From VXYL01 sp965199915 (GTDB lineage: Bacteria; Pseudomonadota; Gammaproteobacteria; Pseudomonadales; Azotimanducaceae), in contig OZ241348.1 of assembly GCA_965199915.1 (NCBI GenBank), forward strand, positions 2,666,001 through 2,730,000: a DNA stretch of 64,000 nt, given 5' to 3'. The translations under genes and the position numbers were made by a program. Within the stretch, counting starts at the first letter, position 1; every line of letters starts with the position of its first letter. This document shows positions 9,363-18,517 of this stretch, piece after piece. A model generated the notes under the pieces. That model did not search any database, was not told the origin of the DNA, and saw nothing but the letters and a program-made list of their open reading frames with translations.

Positions 9363-10310
9363 TCAGCCGCCGATGTTCTGCAGATTTTCCGTGAGCAGGA
9401 TCACCGAGGGGCCGCCGACGATCACGACGATTCCCGGCAACAGGAAGGCGATGGCGGGCAGGACGAGAAGCGTCGGCAAGCGCGCCATCTTGGTCTGCAT
9501 GCGGGTGATCATCTCCACACGCACGGAGGTCGCCAATTTGCGCAGCGCGTCGGCGGTGGGCGTGCCGTGGCGTTCCGCTTGCGCCACGGTGGTGGCGAGA
9601 TCGCGCATCTCCTGCGAGTCCAACCGCTCCGCCACGCGCCCTAGGGCTTCCTCGCGGGTGCGCCCGTGAACGCTCATGTCGAGCCCCGCTTGGCCGAGTT
9701 CGGCGGCGAGCGCCGGATGGAACGTCTTGAGGTCGTCAACCGTGCGGCGCAAGGCGCGCTCGAACGTGAGGCCCGCCTCCAAGCTCACCACCAGCAGATC
9801 CAGCGCGTCCGGCAGTCCGGTTTGGATGCGCCACAACCGCCGGGCGGCCACCTTGGACAAGACCAGCTCGGGAATCAGATTGAGCATCACGCCGGCGATG
9901 AACCCGCCAACCAGGCCAATGAGCCAACTGAAGGGCCCGGTTTGCCAGCGCACGATGACGATCATGCCGACGACCAGACCGGTGACCAGACAAGCCAGCT
10001 TCGCGCCCAGCACAACCGTCACCGCGTTGCTCGACTGAATGCCGGCGCGTTGCAGCGAGGTCGAGATTTTGGCGCGGTCCTCTTCGCCGAGGGGCATCAA
10101 CCCGCCGAGCACGGTCAGCACGCGCTCGGCGGCGCCGCGCACACCGGCGACGCTGTCCGCCAGCTGGTGCTCGACGCGGTCCTCCGCCCGCCCTTCCGCC
10201 AACTGCAGGCGGCGGGAGAGTTGCACGCGGTCGACCAGGCGCCGCACAAAAACGAACACCAAGCCGCCGAGGGTGGACAACACCAGCAACAGCAACAGAT
10301 CCCGCATCAT
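9363..10310 (-). CDS. tadC: TadC, type II secretion F-family inner-membrane protein
   Basis: 315 residues. An N-terminal hydrophobic segment (LLLLLVLSTLGGLVFVFV), two central membrane segments (LACLVTGLVVGMIVIV and a glycine-rich SWLIGLVGGFIAGVM) and a C-terminal one (LPTLLVLPAIAFLLPGIVVI) surround a T2SSF cytoplasmic domain with LPDALDLLVVSLEAGLTFERA. This is the GspF/TadC platform protein of Flp/Tad pili, sitting in the inner membrane and coupling the ATPase to pilin assembly. Its start overlaps the end of tadB by 4 nt, so it is third in a coupled operon. Confidence 0.88.
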   Translation of the reverse strand: MMRDLLLLLVLSTLGGLVFVFVRRLVDRVQLSRRLQLAEGRAEDRVEHQLADSVAGVRGAAERVLTVLGGLMPLGEEDRAKISTSLQRAGIQSSNAVTVVLGAKLACLVTGLVVGMIVIVRWQTGPFSWLIGLVGGFIAGVMLNLIPELVLSKVAARRLWRIQTGLPDALDLLVVSLEAGLTFERALRRTVDDLKTFHPALAAELGQAGLDMSVHGRTREEALGRVAERLDSQEMRDLATTVAQAERHGTPTADALRKLATSVRVEMITRMQTKMARLPTLLVLPAIAFLLPGIVVIVGGPSVILLTENLQNIGG

Positions 10311-11272
10311 CGTTGGGCGCTGCGCATCATCAAATAGGAGATGGCGAATCCGGCGAAGATGAGCCCCAAGCCGATGCCGAGCAGGTGCCGACCTTCGTTC
10401 ATGAGGGTGCTGAGGAGCTCCGGCTGCGCCGGCGCCTGCATGCCGATGCCGAGGAACGGCACGATGCCGAGAATGACGAGGGTCAACCGCGATTCGGCGG
10501 TGGAAGCCTTCAACTTCGTGCGGTTGTCTTTACGCTCGCGCAACATCTCCGCCAAGTTGCCCACCGCTTCCGACAGGTTCCCGCCGGTGGACGCTTGCGT
10601 GGAGAGTATCGCCGCCAACATCGCCAGTTCGCCCATGCGGACGCGGCGCGCTTCCCGCGCCATGGCGCGTTCGAGCGGCACGCCGAGGGCGGCTTCCAAC
10701 ATGGCGTTGCGAAGCACCGGCTTCAATGGCGCCTCGGCCGCATCGGTGACGGAGTTCAACGCCTGCAGCGTGGGAATGCCGAAGCGCACCATGCGCTGGA
10801 AATCGTCCATGGCGAGCAGAAGGCGGTCGCTGAACGCGGTGCGCTTGGTGTCCTCCATCAACTTGCCGACGTTCCAACCGAGCACCGCGGCGACGGTGAA
10901 CGCGAACGCCAAGGCAAGCCAAGTGCCCATGCCGACGAACACCAGAAAAGGCACCAGCAACAACACCACAAGAAGCATCGTCCCCGCAACCACGGCGCCG
11001 ACGCGCGCGCCGCCGGCGAGCGGAAACCGCTGCTTGAGCCACGCCACCAAGGCGTTCTCCTGGCCGGCCGCGGCTTCGGTCGCGGGGCGTTGCGCCGGAA
11101 CGTCCTGCTCTTCGCCCGCGAACAGCTCGCCAAGAGGGCGCACGCGCCGGGCGACGCGGGAGCGCGTGCGCAAGGCGTCGCCAACGACAACCGCGACGAT
11201 CGCGGCGAATACCGCAAGCGCCGCGACGAACGCCAACACAAGCCAATCCACGGTCACCGCTGCTGCCCCCAC
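10307..11272 (-). CDS. tadB: TadB, type II secretion F-family inner-membrane protein
   Basis: 321 residues with an N-terminal membrane helix (WLVLAFVAALAVFAAIVAVV), a second hydrophobic pair near residues 100-145, and a C-terminal segment (LLGIGLGLIFAGFAISYLM). The T2SSF domain is marked by LLLAMDDFQRMVRFGIPTLQ and the loop STQASTGGNLSEAVGNLAEM. TadB pairs with TadC as the membrane platform of the Tad pilus. The annotated start overlaps the ATPase gene by 19 nt. A GTG a few codons later is also possible. The strong overlaps place it in one transcript with cpaF and tadC. Confidence 0.88.
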   Translation of the reverse strand: MGAAAVTVDWLVLAFVAALAVFAAIVAVVVGDALRTRSRVARRVRPLGELFAGEEQDVPAQRPATEAAAGQENALVAWLKQRFPLAGGARVGAVVAGTMLLVVLLLVPFLVFVGMGTWLALAFAFTVAAVLGWNVGKLMEDTKRTAFSDRLLLAMDDFQRMVRFGIPTLQALNSVTDAAEAPLKPVLRNAMLEAALGVPLERAMAREARRVRMGELAMLAAILSTQASTGGNLSEAVGNLAEMLRERKDNRTKLKASTAESRLTLVILGIVPFLGIGMQAPAQPELLSTLMNEGRHLLGIGLGLIFAGFAISYLMMRSAQR

Positions 11273-12624
11273 CGGCCGGCGCCAAGGCCGCCGCCCGTGT
11301 TCATGCTGGCGTTCAAGAGATCGCCAAGCCCCATGTCCTTGACGCGCTCGGTGAACGACGGCCGCGTGCCGCTGCAGACGAAACGGTCGGCGCCCGGGTC
11401 GTAGGCCCAGATGTCCTCCAGCACCGGCACGTCGCCCTCCAACCCGGACACGTCCGTGATGGAGATGACGCGCCGCTTGCCGTCGCGGAAGCGCGCCGCT
11501 TGAACGATCAAATCCACCGCCGAGACCACCTGGTGGCGAATGGCGGAAAGCGGCATCTCGCCGGAACCCATCATCACCAGATACTCCAAGCGGCGCAACG
11601 TGTCGCGCGGGTTGTTGGCGTGAACCGTGAACATGGAGCCGGGGTGTCCCGTGTTCATCGCCTGCAGGGCTTCGAGCGCCTCCGGACCGCGAACCTCGCC
11701 GACGATGATGCGGTCCGGACGCATCCGCAACGCGTTCTTCAAGAGGTCGCGCATGTGGATCTCGCCGGCGCCCTCGGCGGACGGGGCGCGCGTCTCCAAA
11801 CGCACCACATGCGGCTGCCGCAGGCTGAGTTCGGCGGCGTCCTCCAGCGTCACGACGCGCTCCTCCACGCCGATGTTGTCCGACAGCGCGTTCAAGAGCG
11901 TGGTCTTGCCCGAGCCGGTGCCGCCGGCGACCACGATGTTGAGCTGCGCCTTGGCGGCGAGTTCAAGCAGGCTGGCCATGCCCGGATGCAGGCTGCCGGA
12001 ACGCGCCAGCTCCTCGATGGAGAAGCCGCCTTTGCGGAAGCGGCGGATGGAGATGGCCGCGCCGTCGATGGCGAGCGGCGGGCCAATGATGTTCACCCGC
12101 GAGCCGTCCGCCAAGCGCGCGTCGCACATGGGATTGAGCTCGTCCACGCGCCGCCCGACGCCTTCCGCCATGCGCCTGGCGATGCGCGTGAGGTGGTCGG
12201 CGTCGCGGAACCTCACCTCCACCTTGCTAAGGCGGCCTTGGCGCTCGATGTACACCGAACTCAAGCCGTTCACCAGGATGTCGCTGATCTCGGTGTCGCG
12301 CAGCAACGGCCCCAACGGCCCGAGCCCGCGCATCTCGTCCAACAGGCGCGTCGCCAAGAGCGCGTGCGCGCCTCCGATCGGCGGCGCGTCCGGCGCTGTT
12401 TCCAGCTGCCGCACAAGGCCGAGCACGGAGTCGGTGAACGCTTCGTCGTCAAGCGTCGCCGCGGTCTCGGAGTCCATCGCTTCCAAGACGCGGCCGTGGT
12501 ACCACGGCACAGCCGCCTCGAACCGGTCGCGCACCGACGCTTCCGGCGTAATCGCTTGCAGTTCGGAATGGCGGTCGAACCGGGGCAGCGCCCTGCCGTG
12601 GCGGTGGCGAATGGACTGGGGCAT
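11254..12624 (-). CDS. tadA: CpaF/TadA, Flp pilus assembly ATPase
   Basis: 456 residues from ATG 12624 (MPQSIRHRHG). The frame is open 23 codons further upstream, but those residues do not look like the family. Conserved secretion-ATPase features are present: the N-terminal domain with LGPLGPLLRDTEISDILVNG, Walker A AGGTGSGKTTLLNAL near residue 235, the Asp box and Walker B region with RIIVGEVRGPEALEAL, and AMNTGHPGSMFTVHANNPRD. It powers Tad pilus assembly or retraction from the cytoplasmic face of TadB/TadC. No pilin, secretin, prepilin peptidase or CpaE gene lies in this window, so the rest of the apparatus must be encoded elsewhere or be absent. Confidence 0.92.
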   Translation of the reverse strand: MPQSIRHRHGRALPRFDRHSELQAITPEASVRDRFEAAVPWYHGRVLEAMDSETAATLDDEAFTDSVLGLVRQLETAPDAPPIGGAHALLATRLLDEMRGLGPLGPLLRDTEISDILVNGLSSVYIERQGRLSKVEVRFRDADHLTRIARRMAEGVGRRVDELNPMCDARLADGSRVNIIGPPLAIDGAAISIRRFRKGGFSIEELARSGSLHPGMASLLELAAKAQLNIVVAGGTGSGKTTLLNALSDNIGVEERVVTLEDAAELSLRQPHVVRLETRAPSAEGAGEIHMRDLLKNALRMRPDRIIVGEVRGPEALEALQAMNTGHPGSMFTVHANNPRDTLRRLEYLVMMGSGEMPLSAIRHQVVSAVDLIVQAARFRDGKRRVISITDVSGLEGDVPVLEDIWAYDPGADRFVCSGTRPSFTERVKDMGLGDLLNASMNTGGGLGAGRWGQQR

Positions 12625-12756
12625 GGCGTCCTGCCGGCGGTGGCCAGAAACAATGGCGCGAGTGTAACACCGCCCCAAACGGTCGGCGCGCAACGGCGTT
12701 GACGGCGTCCCGGGGCATCGCTACAGTCACCGTGTGGGCCAAGCGGGGCATCCCCG

Positions 12757-13482
12757 GTGATCGAAACCAACGGCGCGAAAATGATGTACCTCATCAAGCG
12801 CAAGCCCACGACGTCCCGAGAGGAACTGGTGGCGCATTGGTTCGCGAACCACATGCCGGCCGTCATCCAAAGCCAGCAAGACGCCGCCGAACGCGGCCGC
12901 ATGCGCGCTTTCCGCTACCTCGCCACGCTCTTCCAACCCGGCCCGCAAGGCGACCACCCTTGGGACGGCGTGGCGCAGCTGTGGTGGCCGCGGCCGCTGC
13001 CGAAGCCGGCCGGCGGATTCGGCGCGCGGCCGCGCGACACGTTCCAGCAGAAGGCGATGCCCTACATGCCGTGGGCGACGCGGGAATACGTGGTCATCAA
13101 CGGCGCGCGACACCTCTCCACCGCGCCGCTCACCTTGAACGCGCCGTACCCGACCACGCGCTCGGGGTTCCTGAAGATCACCTACTTGGTGGCCGCCAAA
13201 CCGGCTGCGGACATCGACGCGTTCCTGCGCCATTGGCTGGACGTCCACGTGCCGAACGTCGAGGCGACCATGCAGCGCGCCGGCGGCTTTTGCTATGTGG
13301 TGAGCCACAGCATCGCGCCGGCGGACGAGCCGTACGCGGGCATGGCGGAGTTGTACTTTCACGACGCGGACGATTGGGAGCGGTGGCGGGAGATCATCGA
13401 ACCGGACGGCATGGAGCGCTGGACGGATGGCGAACGCACCTTGGCGCTCCGCGCCGACACGGAGATGGTCGGCATCCCGTGA
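12757..13482 (+). CDS. EthD-like dimeric alpha-beta barrel protein
   Basis: 241 residues containing two ferredoxin-like repeats. The first has MYLIKRKPTTSREELVAHWF and NHMPAV; the second has FLKITYLVAAKPAADIDAFL and HWLDVHVPNV. The spaced HW and N/H-x-P patterns are the hallmark of the EthD/dimeric alpha-beta barrel superfamily, which binds small aromatic or polyketide-like substrates and sometimes haem. The exact reaction is unknown. GTG 12757 is used here, and ATG 12781 would give MMYLIKRKP and is equally plausible. It overlaps the next gene by 3 nt and probably forms an operon with the zinc-ribbon protein and PhyH dioxygenase downstream. Confidence 0.75.
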   Translation: MIETNGAKMMYLIKRKPTTSREELVAHWFANHMPAVIQSQQDAAERGRMRAFRYLATLFQPGPQGDHPWDGVAQLWWPRPLPKPAGGFGARPRDTFQQKAMPYMPWATREYVVINGARHLSTAPLTLNAPYPTTRSGFLKITYLVAAKPAADIDAFLRHWLDVHVPNVEATMQRAGGFCYVVSHSIAPADEPYAGMAELYFHDADDWERWREIIEPDGMERWTDGERTLALRADTEMVGIP

Positions 13483-13868
13483 CGACCGCGGCGGCCGACC
13501 TCAAGTGCTGGAACTGCGGCGCGTCCCTCGCCGAGTTGCCGCGCCCGATCACGCGCCACATGAACTGCCCGGCGTGCTTCGAGGATCTGCACTGTTGCCG
13601 CATGTGCGGGCACTTCATCGACAACGCCACCAACCCCTGCGCCGACGAGCGCGCCGAGCCGCCGGCACACAAGGAGGGGGCCAACTTCTGCGATTTCTTC
13701 CGCCCGGCGTCGGACAGCTACCGCGCCGGCAGGAGAGAACGGGGCGAGCGCGCGAAGGCGGATTTGTCCGCGTTGTTCTCCGACCGCGAACCCCAAGACG
13801 CAGCGCAAGACCGCGCTCCGGATGCGGAATCCGAGGCCCGTCGCAAGCTGGACGATTTGTTTCGCTGA
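13479..13868 (+). CDS. Zinc-ribbon hypothetical protein
   Basis: 129 residues from a GTG that overlaps the preceding stop (GTGA). Cysteines at 10, 13, 30, 33, 39/40 and 43 (CWNC, CPAC, CCRMC) plus a later CDFF suggest one or two zinc-binding knuckles. The C-terminal half is charged and helical, ending EARRKLDDLF. I know similar small cysteine-rich proteins from proteobacterial genomes but no experimentally defined function. A DNA-, RNA- or protein-binding role is possible. Coupling to the EthD-like gene suggests co-expression. Confidence 0.7.
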   Translation: MTTAAADLKCWNCGASLAELPRPITRHMNCPACFEDLHCCRMCGHFIDNATNPCADERAEPPAHKEGANFCDFFRPASDSYRAGRRERGERAKADLSALFSDREPQDAAQDRAPDAESEARRKLDDLFR

Positions 13869-13958
13869 AGATCATGCCGCTGGCGCACGGTCGCGCATTT
13901 GGCCCTTGGGGGTGGCGATGAACCTCGCGGCGGGGCGCGTTGGGCTTGGGACGGGCGC

Positions 13959-14780
13959 GTGCCGGAGCTGACCGAAGCGCAAGCGGCCGCCTTCCGACGC
14001 GATGGACTCCTGTTTCCGCTGCCCGTGTTCTCGCCGGCCGAAACGCGCGCCTTGCGCCGCCGCCTCGAGGCCGCCGAAGCCGGCGCAGCGCGCGGTCAAG
14101 TTCGCGCGGCCCGCCAAGCCCTGCCCATCACCCACGCTTGGGCTTGGGACCTGCCCCACGACCCGCGCATCGTCGAACCAGTGGCCTGCCTGCTCGGCGC
14201 GAACGTGCTGCTTTGGTCGATGGACTGGTTCATCAAGGAACCCGGCCCGGCGTTCGTCACCTACCACCAGGACGCCACCTACTGGGGCTTGCAGCCGCAC
14301 AACGTCGTCACGGCGTGGATCGCGCTGTCCGACGCCGGAGCGCGCACCGGGCCGATGCGTTTTCTTCCGGGCAGCCATCGCGGCCCGCTGCTGGAACAAC
14401 GCGAGACCTTCGCCGAGCACAACCTGCTGAGCCGCGGCCAAGCGGTGACGGCGGAGGTGGACGAAGCCAAGACCGTGCTCGCGCCTCTCGCCGCCGGCGA
14501 AATGTCCCTGCACCATGTGCGCGTAATACACGGCTCGGCCCCGAACCGCAGCACGCACCGGCGCATTGGCATGGTGCTGCGCTACTGCGCCACGAACGTG
14601 CGCCAAACCAAGGTGGCGGGCGACCGCGCCATTCTCGTCAAAGGCGAGGACGCCTTCCGCCACTTCGAGATGATTCCGCGCCCGCGTCAGGACCTGGGCG
14701 AGGCGGAGCGCAGCTTGGCCCGCGCCCACGGCAGAACCCGCCAGCGGGCCTTGATGGGGGATGCCACCACGGCGGGCTAA
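13959..14780 (+). CDS. Phytanoyl-CoA dioxygenase (PhyH) family protein
   Basis: 273 residues from GTG 13959 (MPELTEAQAAAFRRDGLLFP). The frame is open from 13899 but the upstream 20 codons are not family-like. The Fe(II)/2-oxoglutarate signature is present: HQD near residue 101 (VTYHQDATYWG), the distal His in VRVIHGSAPNRS, and an Arg in RIGMVLRYCA for 2-oxoglutarate. The motif LPGSHRGPLL is typical of PhyH hydroxylases that act on small secondary metabolites or lipids. Substrate unknown. Its 3' end overlaps the opposite-strand cytosine methyltransferase by about 143 bp. Confidence 0.88.
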   Translation: MPELTEAQAAAFRRDGLLFPLPVFSPAETRALRRRLEAAEAGAARGQVRAARQALPITHAWAWDLPHDPRIVEPVACLLGANVLLWSMDWFIKEPGPAFVTYHQDATYWGLQPHNVVTAWIALSDAGARTGPMRFLPGSHRGPLLEQRETFAEHNLLSRGQAVTAEVDEAKTVLAPLAAGEMSLHHVRVIHGSAPNRSTHRRIGMVLRYCATNVRQTKVAGDRAILVKGEDAFRHFEMIPRPRQDLGEAERSLARAHGRTRQRALMGDATTAG

Positions 14781-15990
14781 CGTGCGTCGCCCTACGGCTG
14801 TGCAAGGCTTGTGCCGGGATGGTTGAGCCGTGCGCCGGCGCGGTGCATGCCGTTGATGCGTCATCGAAAAGAGATCTTTGCGGACTGCGCATTGGAACCT
14901 CCGCCGGCACGTGCGCGAAGGCGTGCCGCACCAGCCAGCGAACGGCAGGCACGCACACGGCGTCTCCGAAACCCATCCGCGCCTGCCGGTCGCCCACGCG
15001 AATGGGGAATCCGTCCGCTCCTTGCAGGCGCGCGTACTCGCGCCCGGTCAGTGGACGGATTCGAGGCGTCCCGCTGCGGCAATCGACCAGAAACTGCACG
15101 CTGCTGCCACCTTGGGGAGTGCGCAGGCAGCCGGCGATCGCATCGCGCCGAATCTCCCCCACGGTGCGGCGGCGCCGGCAACGGCGATAGAGGGTTGCCA
15201 CGCCGTGCGCGTGGCCCGTCGCCAGCGCATCCACGCGCTGGCGATGCCGCGGCGCCATGTTTCGCAACATCCGCGCCGTCTGCTCTTCCGGCCACCAGCG
15301 TTCGTCGTCCGCATGGACATCCTCCAACACGTCAGCCAAGGCGAGCGAAGTTTGTCCGGGTGCTTCGGGCAGCGGCAACTCCAAGAACGGCAGCCACGGC
15401 CGAGCCTGTTGGAAGCGGCGCACGCTGGCCGGGCGCGTGCGCGACGTTGCTTGTGTGGCTGGCGGCCGCCCAGTTGCATCCTGCCTGCAACCCATCACGA
15501 ACAAGCGCGGGCGGCTTTGCGGAGTGAACCAGCGCGCGTCGACGACGGCGAGGTCGATAGCGTAGCCGAGCTGCGCAAGAAAGGCGCACACCTCCGCCAA
15601 GTCATCCCCGCCACGCGACGAAAGGAAACCCGTAACGTTCTCCAACAGCACGGCGGCTGGCATTGCGCCACGGCGGCATCGCGCTGCCAGCAACTTCAGA
15701 AACGCCCACACCGTTCCCGAATGCTCTCCCGCCAGCCCGGCCCGATTGCCGGCCAGCGACAGATCGATGCAGGGGAACGATGCGGTGACGAGATCAATGT
15801 CCCCCGGGAGATCGTCGGGTGCCAAGCGGTTGATGTCGTCGACGACGAGGTGTTGGGCGCCAAAGCGGGCCTTGTACATCTCGGCCTTGCCGGGCGAGAT
15901 GTCGTTGGCGAACGCACACTCCCAACCTAGCGGCTCGATGGCCTCCCTGACGAGGCCGATTCCCGCGAAAAACTCCGCAAACGCCGCCAT
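14638..15990 (-). CDS. DNA (cytosine-5-)-methyltransferase
   Basis: 450 residues with C5-methyltransferase motifs in order: I FAEFFAGIGLVREA at the N-terminus, IV with the catalytic Cys in ASFPCIDLSLAG near residue 73, VI ENVTGF, VIII SRPRLFVMG, and X-like MGFGDAVCVPA. Motif IX is near RPLTGREYARLQG. The enzyme transfers methyl from AdoMet to cytosine C5. The target region lies between motifs VIII and IX. The last 70 or so residues are proline- and serine-rich, overlap the convergent PhyH gene, and probably reflect loss of an original stop. No cognate endonuclease is visible. It sits where a tuf gene often follows fusA. Confidence 0.9.
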   Translation of the reverse strand: MAAFAEFFAGIGLVREAIEPLGWECAFANDISPGKAEMYKARFGAQHLVVDDINRLAPDDLPGDIDLVTASFPCIDLSLAGNRAGLAGEHSGTVWAFLKLLAARCRRGAMPAAVLLENVTGFLSSRGGDDLAEVCAFLAQLGYAIDLAVVDARWFTPQSRPRLFVMGCRQDATGRPPATQATSRTRPASVRRFQQARPWLPFLELPLPEAPGQTSLALADVLEDVHADDERWWPEEQTARMLRNMAPRHRQRVDALATGHAHGVATLYRRCRRRRTVGEIRRDAIAGCLRTPQGGSSVQFLVDCRSGTPRIRPLTGREYARLQGADGFPIRVGDRQARMGFGDAVCVPAVRWLVRHAFAHVPAEVPMRSPQRSLFDDASTACTAPAHGSTIPAQALHSRRATHVSPPWWHPPSRPAGGFCRGRGPSCAPPRPGPDAGAESSRSGGRRPRL

Positions 15991-16208
15991 GCCCGCTACC
16001 GCCCAAGAACGTGGTCAGAATTGCCCAATCGGTTGTCGCGGTCAAGTGGCGTGTGCGGATGGAGCGGATGGATGAAGGTGTGCGACGTTTGGTGTGCTGT
16101 GGGTTGTGGTTGAAGGGGCCATCGCGGGCTCCGGCATGTGCCGAGGTGCGACCTGCCGAAGACGGCGCGGTCGGCCTCGACGTGAGCTCGTGAAGCCCCT
16201 CGCCTTCT

Positions 16209-18308
16209 TCAGGAGCGCTTGACGATGCCTTCGGCGATGTTGTCCGGCACTTGGGCGTAGCGGGCGAATTCCATCGTGAACGTGGCCCGGCCCTGCGTGG
16301 CCGAGCGGAGGTCGGTCGAGTAGCCGAACATCTCGGCGAGCGGCACGGAGGCGCGCACGATCTTGCCGGCCGGGTTCTCGTCCATGCCTTCGATCATGCC
16401 GCGGCGCCGGTTGAGGTCGCCCACCACGTCGCCCATGTAGTCTTCCGGCGTTACCACTTCCACGGCCATGACCGGCTCGAGCAGCGCCGGGCTGGCGCGC
16501 AGCGCTCCCTCGCGCATGGCCGCCGAACCCGCGATCTTGAAGGCCATTTCGCTGGAATCCACTTCGTGGAAGGAGCCGTCGTGCAGCGTGGCGCGGATCT
16601 TGATGAGCGGATAGCCGGCGAGCACGCCGCTCGCCATCTGCTCCTCGAGACCTTTCGCCACCGCGGGGATGTACTCGCGTGGAATCACGCCGCCGACAAT
16701 GGCGTCCACGAACTCGAAGTTCGGCGCGTCCTCCTCCTCCATCGGTTCGAGCTTCACCCACACGTGACCGTATTGGCCGCGGCCGCCGGTCTGCCGGATG
16801 TACTTGGCCTCGTGGTCGATGCTGGCGCGGATGGTTTCGCGGTAGGCCACTTGCGGCTTGCCGATGTTCGCCTCCACGCCGAACTCGCGGCGCATGCGCT
16901 CCACCAGGATGTCCAAGTGCAGTTCGCCCATGCCGGAGATGATCGTTTGCCCGGACTCTTCGTCCGTGGCCACGGCGAACGACGGATCCTCCTGCGCCAA
17001 CTTGCCGAGGGCGGTGGACATCTTCTCTTGATCGGCCACGGATTTCGGTTCCACGGCCACCGAGATCACCGGGTCCGGAAAGTCCATGCGCTCCAAGGTG
17101 ATGATCTGGTCGCTGGCGCAGAGGGTGTCGCCGGTGGTGGTGTCCTTCAAGCCGATGGCGGCGGCGATGTCGCCGGCGCGCACCTCCTTGATCTCGTTGC
17201 GCTCCTTGGAGTGCATCTGCACCATGCGCCCGATGCGCTCGCGCCGGTCGCGCGTGGCGTTGAAAACTTGGTCGCCGGAGTTCAACACGCCGGAGTAGAC
17301 GCGGAAAAACGTGAGCGTGCCCACATACGGATCCGTGGCGATCTTGAAGGCGAGCGCGGCGAAGGGCTCGTCGTCGTCCGACGCGCGCGCGGCGCGCGTC
17401 TCGCCATCTTGCAGCATGCCTTCAATGGCCTTCACTTCCGGCGGCGCCGGCAGGTAGTCGATGACGGCGTCGAGCATGGCTTGCACGCCTTTGTTCTTGA
17501 ACGCCGAACCGCAGAACGCCGGCACGATCTCGTTCGCCAGCGTGCGCAGACGGATGCCGGCGCGGATGTCGGTCTCGCTGAGCGCGCCTTCTTCGACGTA
17601 CTTCACCATGAGGTCTTCGTTGGCTTCGGCGGCGGTTTCCATCATTTCCTCGCGCAGGTCTTCGGCCTCCGCGGCCAGGTCCTCCGGCACGTCCTCCACC
17701 GTGTAGGTGAGACCTTGATCCTGTTCGTTCCAATAGATGGCCTTCATGCGCACGAGATCGACAACGCCGCGGAAAGAGTCCTCCTCGCCGATGGCAAGCT
17801 GCATCTGCACGGGATGGGCGCCCAGGCGCTCGCGTATCTGCTCCACGACGCGCGGAAAATCCGCGCCGGCGCGGTCCATCTTGTTCACGAACACGATGCG
17901 CGGCACGTCGTAGCGGTTGGCTTGCCGCCACACGGTTTCGGACTGCGGCTCGACGCCGGAAGTGCCGCAGAACACCACCACGGCGCCGTCGAGCACGCGC
18001 AAGGAGCGTTCCACCTCGATGGTGAAGTCCACATGCCCAGGCGTGTCGATGATGTTGACGCGGTGCTGGTCGTACTGCTGGTTCATGCCGGCCCAGAAGC
18101 ACGTCGTCGCCGCGGAGGTGATGGTGATGCCGCGCTCCTGCTCTTGCTCCATCCAATCCATCACCGCGGCGCCGTCGTGAACTTCGCCGATCTTGTGCGA
18201 CAGGCCGGTGTAGAACAGCACGCGCTCCGTCGTGGTCGTTTTGCCGGCGTCCACATGCGCGACGATGCCGATGTTGCGATAGCGGCCAAGGGGGGTGCTG
18301 CGAGCCAT
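16209..18308 (-). CDS. fusA: Translation elongation factor G
   Basis: 699 residues, the normal EF-G length. The GTPase domain shows GIVAHVDAGKTTTTERVLFY (G1), DTPGHVDF (G3) and NKMDRAG (G4). Domains II to V follow with the switch region RGITITSAATTCFW and the domain IV stretch with TGGRGQYGHVWVKLEP. It drives ribosome translocation with GTP. It is third in the str operon (rpsL, rpsG, fusA). The 209-bp rpsG-fusA gap holds a hairpin repeat. No tuf gene follows. Confidence 0.98.
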   Translation of the reverse strand: MARSTPLGRYRNIGIVAHVDAGKTTTTERVLFYTGLSHKIGEVHDGAAVMDWMEQEQERGITITSAATTCFWAGMNQQYDQHRVNIIDTPGHVDFTIEVERSLRVLDGAVVVFCGTSGVEPQSETVWRQANRYDVPRIVFVNKMDRAGADFPRVVEQIRERLGAHPVQMQLAIGEEDSFRGVVDLVRMKAIYWNEQDQGLTYTVEDVPEDLAAEAEDLREEMMETAAEANEDLMVKYVEEGALSETDIRAGIRLRTLANEIVPAFCGSAFKNKGVQAMLDAVIDYLPAPPEVKAIEGMLQDGETRAARASDDDEPFAALAFKIATDPYVGTLTFFRVYSGVLNSGDQVFNATRDRRERIGRMVQMHSKERNEIKEVRAGDIAAAIGLKDTTTGDTLCASDQIITLERMDFPDPVISVAVEPKSVADQEKMSTALGKLAQEDPSFAVATDEESGQTIISGMGELHLDILVERMRREFGVEANIGKPQVAYRETIRASIDHEAKYIRQTGGRGQYGHVWVKLEPMEEEDAPNFEFVDAIVGGVIPREYIPAVAKGLEEQMASGVLAGYPLIKIRATLHDGSFHEVDSSEMAFKIAGSAAMREGALRASPALLEPVMAVEVVTPEDYMGDVVGDLNRRRGMIEGMDENPAGKIVRASVPLAEMFGYSTDLRSATQGRATFTMEFARYAQVPDNIAEGIVKRS

Positions 18309-18395
18309 TGTTGCGATCCTTGAAACGTGGCGCCGCCTCTTGCGACGCCGTTCGATGATGGAGTTCGGGTGCCGGTGACGGCGGTGGACGGCTAG

Positions 18396-18447
18396 GCGCG
18401 CCCTGCGGGGCGCGTTGGAGTTTGCTACGCAAACTCGGTGCCTGTCG
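18396..18447 (-). repeat. Dispersed hairpin repeat, copy 1 (rpsG-fusA gap)
   Basis: Read on the minus strand: CGACAGGCACCGAGTTTGCG, then TAGCAAACTCCAACGCGCC, then CCGCAGGGCGCGC. It forms two stems: GAGTTTGC/GCAAACTC with a 3-nt loop, and a GCGCCC/GGGCGC stem. Four further copies occur at 23290, 29780, 29899 and 37382. In this place it would appear in the str operon mRNA between rpsG and fusA and could affect processing or expression of fusA. Confidence 0.75.
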
Positions 18448-18517
18448 TTCTCTTGGGGTCCTCAGCAACTCAAGAAGGTTACCCGCCCTGCGGGGGCGAG
18501 GGCGCGGTGCGCCACCG

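Noticed and set aside
16251..18323. Plus-strand open frame of 690 codons opposite fusA
   Set aside because: Mirror of EF-G codons with no family features; fusA is unambiguous.
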